DNA from: Cercis canadensis
Lineage: Eukaryota; Streptophyta; Magnoliopsida; Fabales; Fabaceae
Reading direction: 5' to 3'
NCBI GenBank assembly: GCA_003255065.1
Contig: QAOA01001042.1
Coordinates: forward strand, 1-64,000
Length of the DNA stretch: 64,000 nt
The notes below the pieces were generated by a model that was not told the origin of the DNA, did not search any database, and saw only the letters and a list, made by a program, of their open reading frames with translations. Shown one piece after another: positions 48,568 to 60,186 of this stretch. Each line of letters begins with the position of its first letter. Position 1 is the first letter of the stretch. The translations under genes and the position numbers were made by a program.

Positions 48568-50245
48568 AAGGATTGATGCACTTGTGGAGTTGGTGCTTGG
48601 AATTTGTGTGACACATCTTCTGGTTTCTGAATATTATTTCCTTGTACATACTTGTTACCTAGGTGCAAAGTTTATCTTTTTGGATTTGAAGTTAGCAAGT
48701 GTCTTGTCATTTTTCCACTTGAATCTTCCTAACAGTGCTTTGATTTTCTACTTCTTAATTTTCAGGTTGAATATTTGCTTCCAAAATGCTACTCGAATAA
48801 GATGCTTTGGACGGTTGACATGGCCAAGGATATCAGAGCGGATAATATCTAGGTTACTTTCAAGCTATGTTCTGGTGTTACATTACAGTGCATCTTTCAA
48901 GCTAATACGTAGTATGTATCATGAGTTAGACCTCATATTTTATGTCCCTTTTGATTCGTTGTTGTTCACTAAGTCTGCCTATAGTTCTTTTGCAGGAGAA
49001 GCAGTTGCCTGACTTGTCAAAGTTGTTAGACGTATGTGGCATATAGTGGTTTAATAAGTTAGCATTCATTTATTCCTTCAGCTACAAAAAAAATGGGTTA
49101 GCATTCCTTTAATGTAGTATGTATCAAGTAGCCAAAAAAGATAACTTAAATTTACCACATGGATTAAATGTTAACGATTGGAAGACCAATTGACTTGGTA
49201 ATAAAGCACTACGCCTAATGCCATGCCACTAATAAGCATGAATGGCTATTTAATAATATTTGCCTTAGCAAATAGTTTACAATAATATTTTTTATATNGC
49301 ATTCCTTTAATGTAGTATGTATCAAGTAGCCAAAAAAGATAACTTAAATTTACCACATGGATTAAATGTTAACGATTGGAAGACCAATTGACTTGGTAAT
49401 AAAGCACTACGCCTAATGCCATGCCAATAATAAGCATGAATGGCTATTTAATAATATTTGCCTTAGCAAATAGTTTACAATAATATTTTTTATATATTGC
49501 CAATAACCATACCATTATATTCATCTTCCTAATTTATTAATTAGTAAACATGTTTTGGTGGACATGGAATTATAACTGTCAACAATAATTGGTTTACCTC
49601 AAATGGAACCATAGGTTCATAACCACATATTCTTTTTATATTCATCTTCCTAATTTTTTTTTTGAGGTAATTATAANTTCCTAATTTTTTTTTTTGAGGT
49701 AATTATAAAAATTTCTTAAGATTGACAAATGAAGTTGTATTTCTTTTACTTCATTAAAAAAATATATCTAACAACCCCAATATATATATATATAACAACC
49801 CTGTTTGACAAAAATCAATAGCCTGGACGTGCCACGTTTCTTGAAAAGAAAATGTTAATTGACACATGGCGATGATGCTTGCATTTTTCCTTTGATTATT
49901 TAAGCTTCTTTATGTTTAGTGTTAAGTTTCTATATTGTCCTATTTTTTGTCTTTATTCTTGTTAGTGCATGTTTATATTGCATCATGAGTTTTATATTAT
50001 TTATTAAATTGTTAAATTTAACTACGATGTTCCAAAAAGTTTGTGGTGTTGTTAGCCCTTGGAACGTTACCTGATAGGACATCTTTTCAATATTATACAT
50101 CCATTTATTTGCTTGGGACCAATTCTTGTTGTAATATTTCTTACAGTTTATTTGTAAATAACTGGATTTTTCTTCTATCTAGTTGAAGATTACTGCACTA
50201 ACTTGGTATATAAATGTGTGCATTCCTTTAATGTAAATCCTAGAC
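48568..50245. other. Interval with an unrecognised ORF and a false 197-bp duplication
   Basis: 48584-49012 (+) is an open frame of 142 codons without known motifs. A CAG-bounded stretch near 48764 reads VEYLLPKCYSNKMLWTVDMA in another frame and looks exon-like, but I do not recognise it. 49101-49297 is repeated at 49299-49495 around the N at 49298, and a ~30-bp block is repeated around the N at 49677. Otherwise the interval is AT-rich. Confidence 0.45.
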
Positions 50246-50273
50246 TTGATTAGTAATTGGATTAAAAAAGAGA

Positions 50274-50370
50274 CTAACTTGGTTCTGATGCGAAATCCGG
50301 GTGAACCATGTCAAAATGCTTCCATGTATCTCCGTCTAATGGATGTGACAACACCCCTGGTTTATGTTGG
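50274..50370 (-). pseudogene. CACTA transposase (TNP2) fragment, distal part
   Basis: The minus strand reads YQHKPGVLSHPLDGDTWKHF then DMVHPDFASEPS, which matches the TNP2 segment (HP-D---WK-FD--HPDFA-EPRNVRLGL) following the zinc-binding part of En/Spm transposases. It joins in frame to the sequence left of 52160 once the nested LTR element is discounted. Confidence 0.75.
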
Positions 50371-50375
50371 TATTT

Positions 50376-50722
50376 TGATACGATGGGCCATAGAAGAGCC
50401 AACAATAGAACAAGAAAGCCCAACCCACGCTTCATGCAGTAATGCAAGGGGGTGCATGGCACATGCACATGAGATAACAAGAGTTACAGCAGTAGTAGTT
50501 CTAGTTTACAGCAGTAGAGTTCTGGTTTATCTAGGAGTATCAGTAGTTATCCAAAGAGGTAGGAGTTATACAGGTAGTAGTGTTAATTCTAGTAGGAGTC
50601 TTAATGCAATAGTATTTACATTATAGTAGGAGTGTAACTTCTCAGCTATATAAGCAAGAGAAAGGCTAATGTAAATGGTATTCAATCAATAAACAATAGT
50701 TTCGGTTACTTGAGTTGTATCA
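50376..50722 (+). repeat. 5' LTR of the gag-only element
   Basis: 347 bp with TGATAC...GTATCA ends. A TATATAAGC box lies at about 50646-50654 and AATCAATAAACAATAG, a polyadenylation-like stretch, near 50684. Confidence 0.85.
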
Positions 50723-51032
50723 TCTGGTATTAGAGCCAAAATAGCAACCCAAAAAGAAAGACTTGAGCATTTAGAAGGAAAGGTTGCAGGCTTGATAGAG
50801 AAGGTTCAGGGAATAGATGAGGGAATGCAGAAGAGTGGTAGTTTCCATGAACAACTAGTTCAAGGAAGTTAACAACCAATTTAGAGAGATGAAAGACACG
50901 TTGGCCAAGATACTCAACCAAACACAATAAGGGAAGATGGAGGATGAGTCATCCAAAGTAGCTAACACGGCTAAGACGATAGTTAGGCACAAGGTAACCA
51001 AGGGCAGCCATGCACTACCTTGATATATCAAA

Positions 51033-51782
51033 ATGGATTTCCCTCGTTATGGCGGTATAGACCCAACCGAATGGCTTCACTGGGTGCGATAGTTTTATCA
51101 GTACTAAGGAATGTTGGATGAACAGCGAGTACCATTGGCATCCTTTCACATGGAAGGAGAAGCAAATCAATGGTTACAGTGGCTGCAACAAACCTACATG
51201 GCCGAATGGATGGAGATGACATGGGAGGTGTTTGAACGTGAGTTACTCATCCGATTCAGTCGTACCAAGTTTGAGGCTTTCAATGAAACACTCACTCAAG
51301 TAAGCACATTGGGCTACTCCGTAACTACCTCAAGGAGTTTGAGTGCCTAGCTAATCATGTGAAGGATTGGCCACAAAAGGCATTGGTTGGAGCCTTCGTT
51401 GGGGGGCCTAAAGGACGAGCTTGCAGGTGACGTGCGAATACAGCGACCCAAGAATCTTCGGGAAGCTGTGGACTATTCGAGAATGAGAGATGATCTGAAT
51501 GCCCGAAGCCCAAGGTTGATATACTCTAGTGAGCACACCAGTGGACGCAACAGTGAGCCCTACTTTGAACGCCCTAGTGAAGAAACCTACAACATGATAG
51601 AGACAAAGGTACTTCCAGGAGTGAAGAAGCTAACATGGGCTGAGATGCAGCAACAATGGGAAAAAGGGCTATGTTTTAACTGTAATGAACACTTTACAGT
51701 AGGTCATAGATGCAAGAGACCACAACTCCTCATGCTTAATGCCAACGAGCCTCATGAAAAGGAAGTTGAAACAGATCCTTGA
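51033..51782 (+). pseudogene. Gag of the small LTR element, disabled
   Basis: ATG at 51033 opens MDFPRYGGIDPTEWLHWVR, then TAG at 51090-51092. The frame continues with EQRVPLASFHMEGEANQWLQ and WEVFERELLIRF (retrotransposon Gag domain), shifts frame near 51320, continues ALVGAFVGGLKDELAG and EAVDYSRMRDDLNAR, and ends with a zinc-knuckle CFNCNEHFTVGHRCKR. These are Ty3-type Gag hallmarks. The protein would form virus-like particles in the cytoplasm; with one stop and a frameshift this copy is dead. No pol follows. Confidence 0.8.
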
Positions 51783-51812
51783 GGACAAGGATCATTTCGA
51801 AGGGAGAAGGAA

Positions 51813-52159
51813 TGATACGATGGGCCATAAAAGAGCTAGTAGTAAAACAAGAAAGCCCAACCCATGCTACATGCAGTAATGCATACGGGTGCATGGCACA
51901 TGCACGTGAGATAACATGAGTTACAACTGTAGTAGTTCTAGTTTACAGCAGTAGAGTTATGGTTTATCTAGGAGTATCAGTAGTTCTCCAAAGAGGTAAG
52001 AGTTATACAAGTAGTAATGTTAATTCTAGTAGGAGTCTTAATGCAATAGTATTTACATTATAGTAGGAGTGTAACTTCTCATCTATATAAGCAAGAGAAA
52101 GACCAGTGTAAATGGTATTCAATCAATAAACAATAGTTCCGGTTACTTGAGTTGTATCA
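51813..52159 (+). repeat. 3' LTR of the gag-only element
   Basis: 347 bp, the same ends as the 5' LTR. By eye there are roughly two dozen substitutions, so the insertion is not recent. Confidence 0.85.
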
Positions 52160-52164
52160 TATTC

Positions 52165-52898
52165 ATTATGCATCTCATCTCCTTCATAGATGCATTAGAT
52201 GCAAAAAATCTTTTGCAACCTAGGGATTATTGGCAAATATCATATCTATTTAGTTGGAAATTCTCTAACCCTCCATCGTCCAACTCTGGATTCTGTGAGT
52301 CATGCTTCACCACATATTCAACAATGCTTGGCAATTTCATCTTCTCCATAATATAACATACACGCATGTGGATAACCATCAATCTTTTTGTACCAACATC
52401 CAAGTTTAAAAACTAATATCTTAGTTTGATACAAATTATTTGGCATCCTATGACCTAAAGGCAATATCTCGACATCAATGTGATCAGCTCGTCCATTGAA
52501 CTTTATGGAATGTTATAGTCAGACTTGATGCTTAACAATCTGATAGCCGTTAAAAGCACAAAGTGTGTCTCACATCCATCCCATAATGGAGACTGTGCAG
52601 CCTTCAACATATCATAAAACTTTTCAGATTTTGAATTTGGATCCTCCTCCAGTATATACTCTGATTCAGAAAAAGGCCCAACAACATCCATAATCATCTG
52701 CTTATATCGAGGGATATATTGATTTTCAACATCCATTGGGATAATGGCTGGATGGACCTCTCCATGATTATCCCAATAATAGTAATCCTTCATGAAGCTT
52801 TTTGTGTATAAGTGCATCCTTATTTCATCATATGTATGAAACTTACGACATTTGTATTTCATACATAGGCATCTAAACTTCCCTTCTTGAATATACAC
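52165..52898 (-). pseudogene. CACTA transposase (TNP2) with transposase-associated domain
   Basis: 131 open codons (52898 to 52503) include FRCLCMKYKCRKFHTYDEIR, HLYTKSFMKDYYYWDNHGE and KSEKFYDMLKAAQSPLWDGC. They match the plant transposase-associated domain and the start of TNP2. After a stop or shift the similarity goes on with LPLGHRMPNNLYQTKIL and IDGYPHACMLYYGE, then IPRLQKIF up to the LTR element border. The protein would bind the subterminal repeats and cut at the CACTA ends. Several frame breaks make it inactive. Confidence 0.8.
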
Positions 52899-52919
52899 AT
52901 CAAGTTGACTTGTAAACTT

Positions 52920-53950
52920 AATAAATACATCAACACCATCATAAAACTTATCTTAACAATCTTACTATTTGGAACAAGTCTCTCATACATCTAACGATGA
53001 TATTTAGGGATCTCCATATTCCTTCAATATTCAAAAAAAATTTGAAGTTATTAATGTTTTCCTACAACGCTGTTCAACCAACATAAATATGTACCAAGAG
53101 AAACAAAATATAGGTACTTTCAAAATTTAATTGACATACTTGCTTCTAAAACTCTACCGTTTTATTAGTGAAACAATTACTTCAAGAACAGTCCTAAAAT
53201 TAGAGACTATCCGAAAGTTAATCTTACGCTATTAATTCTCAGACAGGTTTCTAAGTTAACCTAACTAATTTATCATATATAATTATAATCTACATTCCTT
53301 CTACAAGTTTTCAATATATCAAATGCTCACAATTCAAATATCATTATAAATAAGTTATTATCCAACATATCATCTATCACATTATTGAATAACTACAAAA
53401 TCATATCAAAAAATTCAAACACAATTATACAAACAAAGCACATATAACATACAACAAGAGCCCCAAATAAAGTTCTTAAAATCTAAACAATTTCACATGT
53501 AAATTATTTAATAAATTACTCTCTAAACCCACAAAATTAAAATTCATCCATTCTATTTCAAAAAAATGACAAAAAATCATCCAAACCCTGCATATATATC
53601 ATACATCAAAAGCACTCAACCAATTTCAACAAAAATAATTCACAGTTACTTCAATTTTAACATTGAAATTCAAATTCAACATCAAATGCAAACTCATAAA
53701 CCAAGTCATTAATCAAGTTTATAATCCATCAAATACCTATCTACAACCAATCTACACTTAAATTAGTCCAAAAATATACAAAAAAAAAAACTAACTCATT
53801 TTGTGCTTCATTGAAAAATAAAATAGGAGAGAAAATTAGAGAAAAATGGTCTATCTCAACTCCAAAGCTTCAAAAGAAGGAAGTAGAATATCCATACATG
53901 CCGAAAATCGCTGCCCATGTCCGTTCACGGAAAATAATCGCCGAAACTAA
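52920..53950. other. AT-rich 5' part of the CACTA element
   Basis: No ORF of note. It lies between the transposase remnant and the subterminal repeats, so it may hold its promoter and leader or an intron. Confidence 0.45.
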
Positions 53951-54481
53951 GTTTTATCTCCAATTTGCAAATGAGGAAGATTAGTCATAGGGGTGGACAA
54001 AATTTTTAGATTTCTCACAGATTTTCTTAAGGACAAAGTCAGTGAGAAATTCTTGCCCAAATTTCTCTCCGTCCAAAAGTCTAGTGAAACGGTGCATTTA
54101 GTTTTCTCATGGATAAATTCGTGAGAAATAGCATCCAAAAAGTGTGTGTTTCCATTTCTCACGAAGATCTAGTCCATGAGAAACTTAAGTGCAAAAATTA
54201 CGCTCCTATTTCTCATGGATAAGTAGTCCGTGAGAAATATTATGCCATGTACTCTCGGTTTTTCTTACGGTGTTTGTCCATGAGAACATTTTCACGTCAC
54301 CTTCTTACTATACTCTATCGGAGTTTCTCACGGATTTCTCAAGGTATTTTCTCATGGATTATTTTTCCGTGAGAAAGGCCGTGACAAATTTTTAGAATTT
54401 TTATATCTATAACAAATTGACATTTATGACAACTTCTCACGGATTTTTCTTCCGTGAGAAAATAGCTATTTTCTTATAATG
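53950..54481 (-). repeat. CACTA subterminal repeats and terminus
   Basis: More than ten variants of TTTCTCACGGA or its complement TCCGTGAGAAA occur in both orientations, several as hairpins (for example around 54434-54462). The same motif family is in the 17150-17387 end, so the two remnants belong to related elements. Confidence 0.8.
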
Positions 54482-55446
54482 ACATTTTTTTTAGTTTAGG
54501 AGGTAAACCACACATAGGGTATAGTTGAAGAGTTTTTTTAGATTTTTCCATTAATTTTATCAGTAAAACTCCTTTTTGGTCCTTCAAAAAAATCTAAATT
54601 GTCACTTTAATCCCTATTTTTTTTTTTGTGACACTTTACTCTTTCAAATTATGATTTGTCTACCAATTTAGTCTTTCATCTAAGTCCGTTAGTAAGGATG
54701 GATGGAAATTTCTACATTGCACGTTAAGTGCTGACTTGACACATTTAAAAAAATAAAAACTCTTCCTCTCTCTCACTTTGCCACATCAGCCCCTCCCTTC
54801 CTCTCTTTGCCACTATTTCTCTCTCTCTCTCTCTCTCTGTCCTATCGTCCCCTCCCTCTCTGGTTGAGTATGCAGTGTTATTGTGAAGAAGAGCAAACAA
54901 AATAAGAGCAAAAAGGAGGAACAAATTGATCAATGGGAAAATAAATTATCATCTAGTGCAATAACAGTGAAGAAGAATACACTTCAATACCGGTAGCAGC
55001 AATATTTATTCATGATTCAAGCCTTAAGACCAGTTACAAAAGTATGCAGCCTTCATTCGTCACCAAGCAATTGTTGGCATATTCTTACACTAGCTCTGTT
55101 TGCAATAAGTGGAAGACTGGTAATTTCTTGAAATCTTCATTACCCCTTCCAATCTAACCATTCTTCCATCATTTTCCCATAAACAACATGATAATGAAAA
55201 TTGGATGACTATCTCCTCTTTTATTTTCCATTGCTTTTTCATGAATTGAGTCTACAGAAAACTAATCTTAGTCTTCCTTCAACACAGATAACATAAGAAG
55301 TAATGCATCTTACAAAATGTTTATCAGTTCAATGTGTTGCATTTCTAGATCAACACTATGTTACCAATGGGCAATGACATATCTTTGTCGACCTTCCTAT
55401 AACCTAATGTTCTACATTCTGCAGATTGCTCAGTTTTAATCATCAT
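54482..55446. other. Interval with low-complexity DNA, no gene recognised
   Basis: 54550-54760 resembles a common plant dispersed-repeat text (TTTTTGGTCCTTC, TTAATCCCTA, AGTCCGTTAG). A (TC)n run lies at about 54818-54840. Nothing else was recognised. Confidence 0.4.
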
Positions 55447-55689
55447 TTAGCAAGCAAGTAGCAAGTGCACAAAAGTGTTTTCTAGGCCATCAAGGCTATT
55501 GCTAATAGCACCATGGGAAACAAACATTACCTGCTTCCCTTCTATCTTGCACTTCTTTAGCAGCACTAGCTTCTCATAAGCAATCAGCACCTCATACTAG
55601 GGTTGTAACACATGCTTTGTAATATTAACCAACAAGTCACCCATATGGAGGCAAAGTAATTTGGTGTTATAGTCTTGAAAGCACATTCC
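55447..55689 (-). pseudogene. RNA polymerase subunit RPB5-like fragment
   Basis: The minus strand reads DLLVNITKHVLQP, a TAG at 55597-55599, then YEVLIAYEKLVLLKKCKIEG and KQVMFVSHGAISNSLDGLE to a stop at 55447. The ELLVNITKHVLVPKHEVLT---K--LL--Y pattern and the spaced AI---YGL match the C-terminal assembly domain of RPB5, the small subunit shared by nuclear RNA polymerases. The TAG replaces the His/Gln before EVL, and the last conserved block (TYRYV) is missing. It is a short pseudogene fragment, possibly from a processed copy. Confidence 0.55.
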
Positions 55690-56381
55690 ATAAAAAATAA
55701 TGCTAAGTGGCCAGAAGTAATAATATTTTTGTTTATGTAATCCCAAATCAAAATTAGCAAAAGTTATAAAAATAACAAATTAAGAATCTGTAACAACAAT
55801 TTGTGTTTCTTCACTAAATGTCATTTTTTTTGCCAAAACTAAATATCATTGTGGACTGCATCCTTGTAGGATGCTAACAAGAAACTAAACTAGCCGTTGA
55901 GTACCGCCAATGGAGATCGGTAAAATACGGCCATCACCAAACAAGTCCCACACCGGCAAGGGCAAGGAAACTCCGATAAGGCCAATTCCAGTGAAGCCCA
56001 TCCATCCCCATGCCAACTTATTTTTACATCTTTTTTTGTGTATAACTTTGTTCTCTCCCCATTTTAGTTGTTTTCGGCTGCCTTTGACCACCTTGAGACG
56101 AACTCCGACACTGCCACTGCAGGTATGTGTTGTTGTTTTTTAAAGTTGATGTGAAATTATTATTAAAACATTAGGTAAATAAAGAAAATTTTAAAATTGA
56201 CTGAGGAATCTTATAAAGTTGGAAACTAAATTGTGACTCTGATTAGAAATCAATAACTTTATTTTTTTTAGAAGCTGATTTGGCCTTGCTATGAATAGAA
56301 TGCTACAGATTTATTTTTTCATTTGCCATATCTGGTTTCATGCATTTGTTGGCATTTTATGTGTATATGGAAGAACACAGT
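55690..56381. other. Interval with an unrecognised open stretch
   Basis: 55910-56143 (+) is open for 77 codons (MEIGKIRPSPNKSHTGKGKE start) and ends near a GTATGT donor-like site, but the opposite strand is also open and no family is recognised. Confidence 0.3.
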
Positions 56382-56964
56382 ATTGATGGTAGAGCTAGTA
56401 AAATGGGCCAGGCCCGATGGGTTGGCTTGTTTTACCCCTAAAAATGGAAGGTTGGTCTATAAAAAAGTTTACCTGAATAGAACTAGAACAATTTGGCCCG
56501 GCCCGAATTGGCCAGTGGCCTATTCAGATTCGGGCCGACCTTTTTTTTCAAAAGGTTAGACCATATAGTATTATAGTAAGTGTTATTTACACTACTACAA
56601 TTTATTTAATTACTTATGGATATTTATTTTAAATTTACACTTACATGCATTTTTTTTTTTATATCTTTTATTTTTTTATTTATTTATTACTTTATTCATG
56701 TTTTGTTTTGCTCAATTAGATTCATTAACAAGTTAGCCTAACATAGTCAAAATAACTAAAGAAAAAAGCCTAAACCCGTTTATAGCCTAATCACAAATAA
56801 AAATAGTTTAAAATATTCACACAAAAAAAAAGTCGGGTGGCCTGTTTTAGCTCGTAGCCCGAGGAAGGTTGGGCTAGGCTGACCATTTACTGGCCCGAAT
56901 GGAAACAGGCCAAATTGGCCCGTGGCCCAACTGGGCCAAGCTATTTACCAACTCTAATAGATGG
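56382..56964. mobile_element. hAT-type MITE 1
   Basis: The element (56390-56956) starts TAGAGCTAGTAAA and ends TTTACCAACTCTA, imperfect terminal inverted repeats of hAT type, followed inward by GGGCC-rich sequence. Flanks ATTGATGG and ATAGATGG match at 7 of 8 bases, as expected for an 8-bp hAT target duplication. No transposase. The GGCCCG-rich interior explains the locally high GC. Confidence 0.75.
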
Positions 56965-57771
56965 TTTGGTTATTTTTGTTGAGGTATTACTCTGAAGAAT
57001 TCTTAAATATATGTGTTAGTAATATTTGAATTGAATTCAATGGACATGAACTGGTGTTTAACTTTTGGTGAGGCCTTAATTTTCTTTGTTATGTGACTAC
57101 TGAATTGGTTTATTTCTTAGATAATAGTTATTTCATTGTCTGGTTTTTTCCTGAATAATGTAAGCACAACTGGATATTTCAAAACTTTGGCAAAATTAAT
57201 TTGCAATTTACTTAATAAAATGACAGTCACTGTATTATGTACACCTTGAGATGGTGTCTTGGAATGTATAGACAATAAAGAGGATAGTGGGAAAGGACTT
57301 ACTTGATAAAATGATTGCCAAACAAAAAAGGTAGCATTATTAGCCAAATTGTCAATCCAACTTATGATTTCTCACTTCTTTTTCTATTTTTTTTCAAGAA
57401 AAAAACCTGGTGCTGAAGTGGCAAAAATTATCCCATAACCACGAAATGTTTCAAAACCACAACATTTTGATAATAAGCTTTGAAAATCACACTATTTTGG
57501 TAGAAACATTGGAATTGGGCATGCTAATTGCTATGGCTTAAAATAGTGATGTGCATTTTGGATAATATATTATAGAAGGTTGTAGGTTGAAGATAATTTA
57601 TAAGTGATTATAGATTTAAACTTTGTCCTTCTACGAATAAGTTCAAATATTCTTAGTTTTCATTTTCTGATTTTTGCTACAACTACATATTCGCAATTAC
57701 ATATCATATAATCTATAACATTAACATATACAAAAGCAGAAGACTTGCAAGAGCTCATTATGCCATGTGTA
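56965..57771. other. AT-rich interval, nothing recognised
   Basis: Short ORFs only; no repeat or gene was found by eye. Confidence 0.45.
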
Positions 57772-58281
57772 GAGGTGTCAAATTGGGTTGGGCCTGTCGG
57801 ATTGGCCCGACCCACCATGCAAACAGGGTGGGTTGGGTTCATATAATTTAGGCCTGTTTAAAAGCGGGTTATTTTAGCCCGCCCCATTTGGGTTGTGGGT
57901 TAGGTTAGGTTGGCCCATTGGATTTCTTTTTTCTATTTTTTCATTTTTTCTTAAAATAAATAAATAAATCCCTAACTAAAACCACCAAATCCTTAAATAT
58001 GATTATATGAATCTTGTCTTAAAGAGCTAAATCCTCAGTCATTTGTTGTCATATGTCATTTTCACTATCACAACCCAATTATGCATCCATTCTACATCAA
58101 ATTTAATGTATTGTTGCAATTTTTTTTTTTTTTTTTTTGTTTTAGTGGGCTTGCCTGCCTAACCTATAACCCAAAGTGGGTTCGGTTAGGTTGAGGTTTT
58201 CTAAGTCCACTCTACCTCGTTTGTTGACGGGTTGAGACAAGTTAGGGCAGGCCAGCCCATTTTGACAGCTCTAGCCATGTG
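57772..58281. mobile_element. hAT-type MITE 2 with perfect target duplication
   Basis: The element (57780-58273) starts TAGAGGTGTCAAATTGGG and ends with its imperfect complement CCCATTTTGACAGCTCTA. The flanking 8 bp GCCATGTG are identical on both sides (57772-57779 and 58274-58281). It has the same GGCCCG-rich subterminal style as MITE 1, but the interiors differ, so the two belong to related families. Confidence 0.88.
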
Positions 58282-58404
58282 GCAAGCATTGCAAGCTTCA
58301 TTTTTTATGTTTTCCCTCCAAAACTTGCATATTCTCTCATCTTGTTCTACATTCATCCACTCCAATAGTATTTTCCCTCCTCTTCAGCATGTCAAACTAG
58401 AATT

Positions 58405-59800
58405 GTTAAAGGCACCCGCCTTGCCACCCATTTGACCATGGCGCATCAGGTTGCCCTGAGATGCCTAACTTCACTGAAGCAGAGCTCGGGCGCCTGCCTT
58501 GCTGCATATGTGGCTCAGGTGCGAGGTGCCCCAGGTTCCCAACTGATCAGTCAAGTTTGGAGCTCTTTGTATCCCTGTCTTCTTAATAGTACCACGTATA
58601 CTTGCCACTTGGTTACTTAATTAACTTAAATGACTTTTTTTTTTTCCAACTCATGTGTAAGCTTCTAATAAAATATACTGCCCTATGTATTCCACTGCTC
58701 TATTCTTCTCTTATTTTATCCATTATATTTTTCTTTTTATGATATAAATTTATCACCATAAAACTTATACTTTTTTTATAAGGTTTACATGTACTGCAGG
58801 TCCTATAGTTTGGACGAAATTTGAATCAGGTTTCTATAATTTTTTTTTTCTCTTTTTGGATCCTTATAGTTTAATTTTTTTTTAATTGGGTCTTTAATGT
58901 CACCCATCGATTATAACTATATCAATTTAGTGCTGATATAACAAACGACTAATCTATGTGATAATAAAAAATGTTAATGTGGCGTCAAAGTGGCACAAAA
59001 ATCATCATATCATCAAATTTTGGCTTGAAAAAGTGCATAAAAAATTGATGATATGACAATTTTTGTGTCATTTTAATACCACGTCAATTTCTTTTATTGT
59101 TACATAAATAAATCATTTGTCATGTCAACATTAAACTGACAAAGTTATAATTGAGAGTAATAGAATGGACTCAATTAAAAAAATTTCAAACTATAAGGAC
59201 CCCAAAAGAGGGAAAAAAAAAACTATAGGGACTTGATTCAAAATTCATCAAAACTATAAGAACCTACAGTACATTTAAACCTTTTATAAGGACCTAGGTA
59301 TTCTATATATGTATTAGTCTATAACTTGGGATATCACAATTATGATGAAGGAGAATCAGATTTTTTGGATGTTTTATGCAGTTAAATTGAGTTGTGTTTT
59401 ATGTTTTTTAATGTCTTTAGATGTTTTTGGATGTACCAATGAAGATTGACCTGAGTGGAATGGACTCTGGTCAGTTAAGTAAATAGTCTCGAATTTGAGC
59501 GCTTGTAGATGCATTAAACTTTTTTGGGAGAGGTCCCTGCTTTAGCGCCTAACAGTACCTTAGAGGATTAGTCCTGGGCAAAGCCTGGGTATACATTGGG
59601 AAATCAAAAAAAAATTGTTTTTGGATGTTACAATAGATATTTTATGTGTTTTATGATTTTTTTGAGCTATATTTTATCATAGGATCTTTTTCTCTAAAAT
59701 GACTGCCTCACTTCAATGAGGTGCCCGCCCTGCCTTGCCGCCTAGGCGGTTAGGAGGGTTGCTGCCTCAGGCGGCTCTTAGGCGTTTAGCAACGCTGTGT
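58405..59800. mobile_element. Possible composite GCCT/AGGCG-rich element
   Basis: GTTAAAGGCACCCGCC near 58407 and GGCGTTTAGCAAC near 59779 look like imperfect inverted ends. GCC/AGGCG-rich subterminal stretches (58420-58530 and 59700-59785) flank AT-rich DNA that contains the foldback element. No target duplication could be assigned, so the call is tentative. Confidence 0.35.
58774..59289. mobile_element. Foldback MITE of 500 bp
   Basis: 58782-59281 is almost entirely an inverted repeat. The left arm GGTTTACATGTACTGCAGGT continues through TTTGAATCAGG, and the right arm is its complement (TTGATTCAAAATTC, then CCTACAGTACATTTAAACC). The arms are about 200-250 bp each. Flanks are TTTTATAA on both sides (58774-58781 and 59282-59289), an 8-bp duplication, although AT-rich sequence makes chance agreement easier. 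Confidence 0.75.
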
Positions 59801-60186
59801 CAGACACTTCATTTATTCTTTTCTCTTCATGAGCACACCTTAATTTTAATGCATTTCTGTAACGCTGTGAACATCTCAATGCTGAATTTTTTCCCTTATG
59901 GGTTTTCTGCTGCTTTTATTTTCCTATCCATCTCTTCGATCGGTTCTTCCCCCAGATTTAGATTGTTCTTGAATTTTGTTGGCTACTCTTCCATGCCTTC
60001 CTCGGTAATGTATAGCAGTTCAATACCCCTTTATTCGATTATCCCTTTATTTCTTTGGTTTTCTAATGATTGATTTCACACACCCAACTTTTTCTCTGAA
60101 AACTCTCTTTCTCTCCTTATGCTGCCAGCTTCATGTTCATTTTAAAAAAAATAAAACTCTCTCCCAGTTTTTACTGATTATTATTA

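Larger units (their letters stand above)
50376..52159 (+). mobile_element. Small gag-only LTR retrotransposon (TR-GAG type)
   Basis: Two direct repeats of equal length (347 bp, 50376-50722 and 51813-52159) begin TGATACGATGGGCC and end TTGTATCA. A PBS TGGTATTAGAGCC (initiator Met tRNA type) lies at 50725-50737, and a purine-rich AAGGGAGAAGGAA precedes the right LTR. The flanks are TATTT and TATTC, a near-perfect 5-bp target duplication. The internal part is only about 1.09 kb and encodes Gag but no protease, RT or integrase. This matches the TR-GAG class of non-autonomous plant elements. It lies inside a CACTA transposase gene. Confidence 0.85.
50270..54481 (-). mobile_element. Degraded CACTA (En/Spm) transposon with nested LTR element
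   Basis: The right terminus at about 54459-54481 is, on the minus strand, CATTATAAGAAAATAGC, a mutated CACTACAAGAAAA end. It is followed by subterminal TTTCTCACGG/CCGTGAGAAA repeats in both orientations (53990-54470). TNP2-type transposase remnants run leftward on the minus strand from about 52900 to 50280, interrupted by the LTR element at 50376-52159. No left terminus is seen; the similarity fades at about 50280. The element is therefore truncated, old and non-autonomous. Confidence 0.8.

Noticed and set aside
54745-54933. Minus-strand ORF with an RERERE stretch
   Set aside because: Produced by the (TC)n microsatellite.
55910-56143. Possible proline-rich gene start
   Set aside because: Open on both strands, with no family resemblance and no downstream exon recognised. 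Kept only as part of an unassigned interval.
56323-56559. ORF with a conserved-looking WARPDGLACF segment
   Set aside because: It lies across the end and GGCCCG-rich part of hAT-type MITE 1, so it is transposon sequence.
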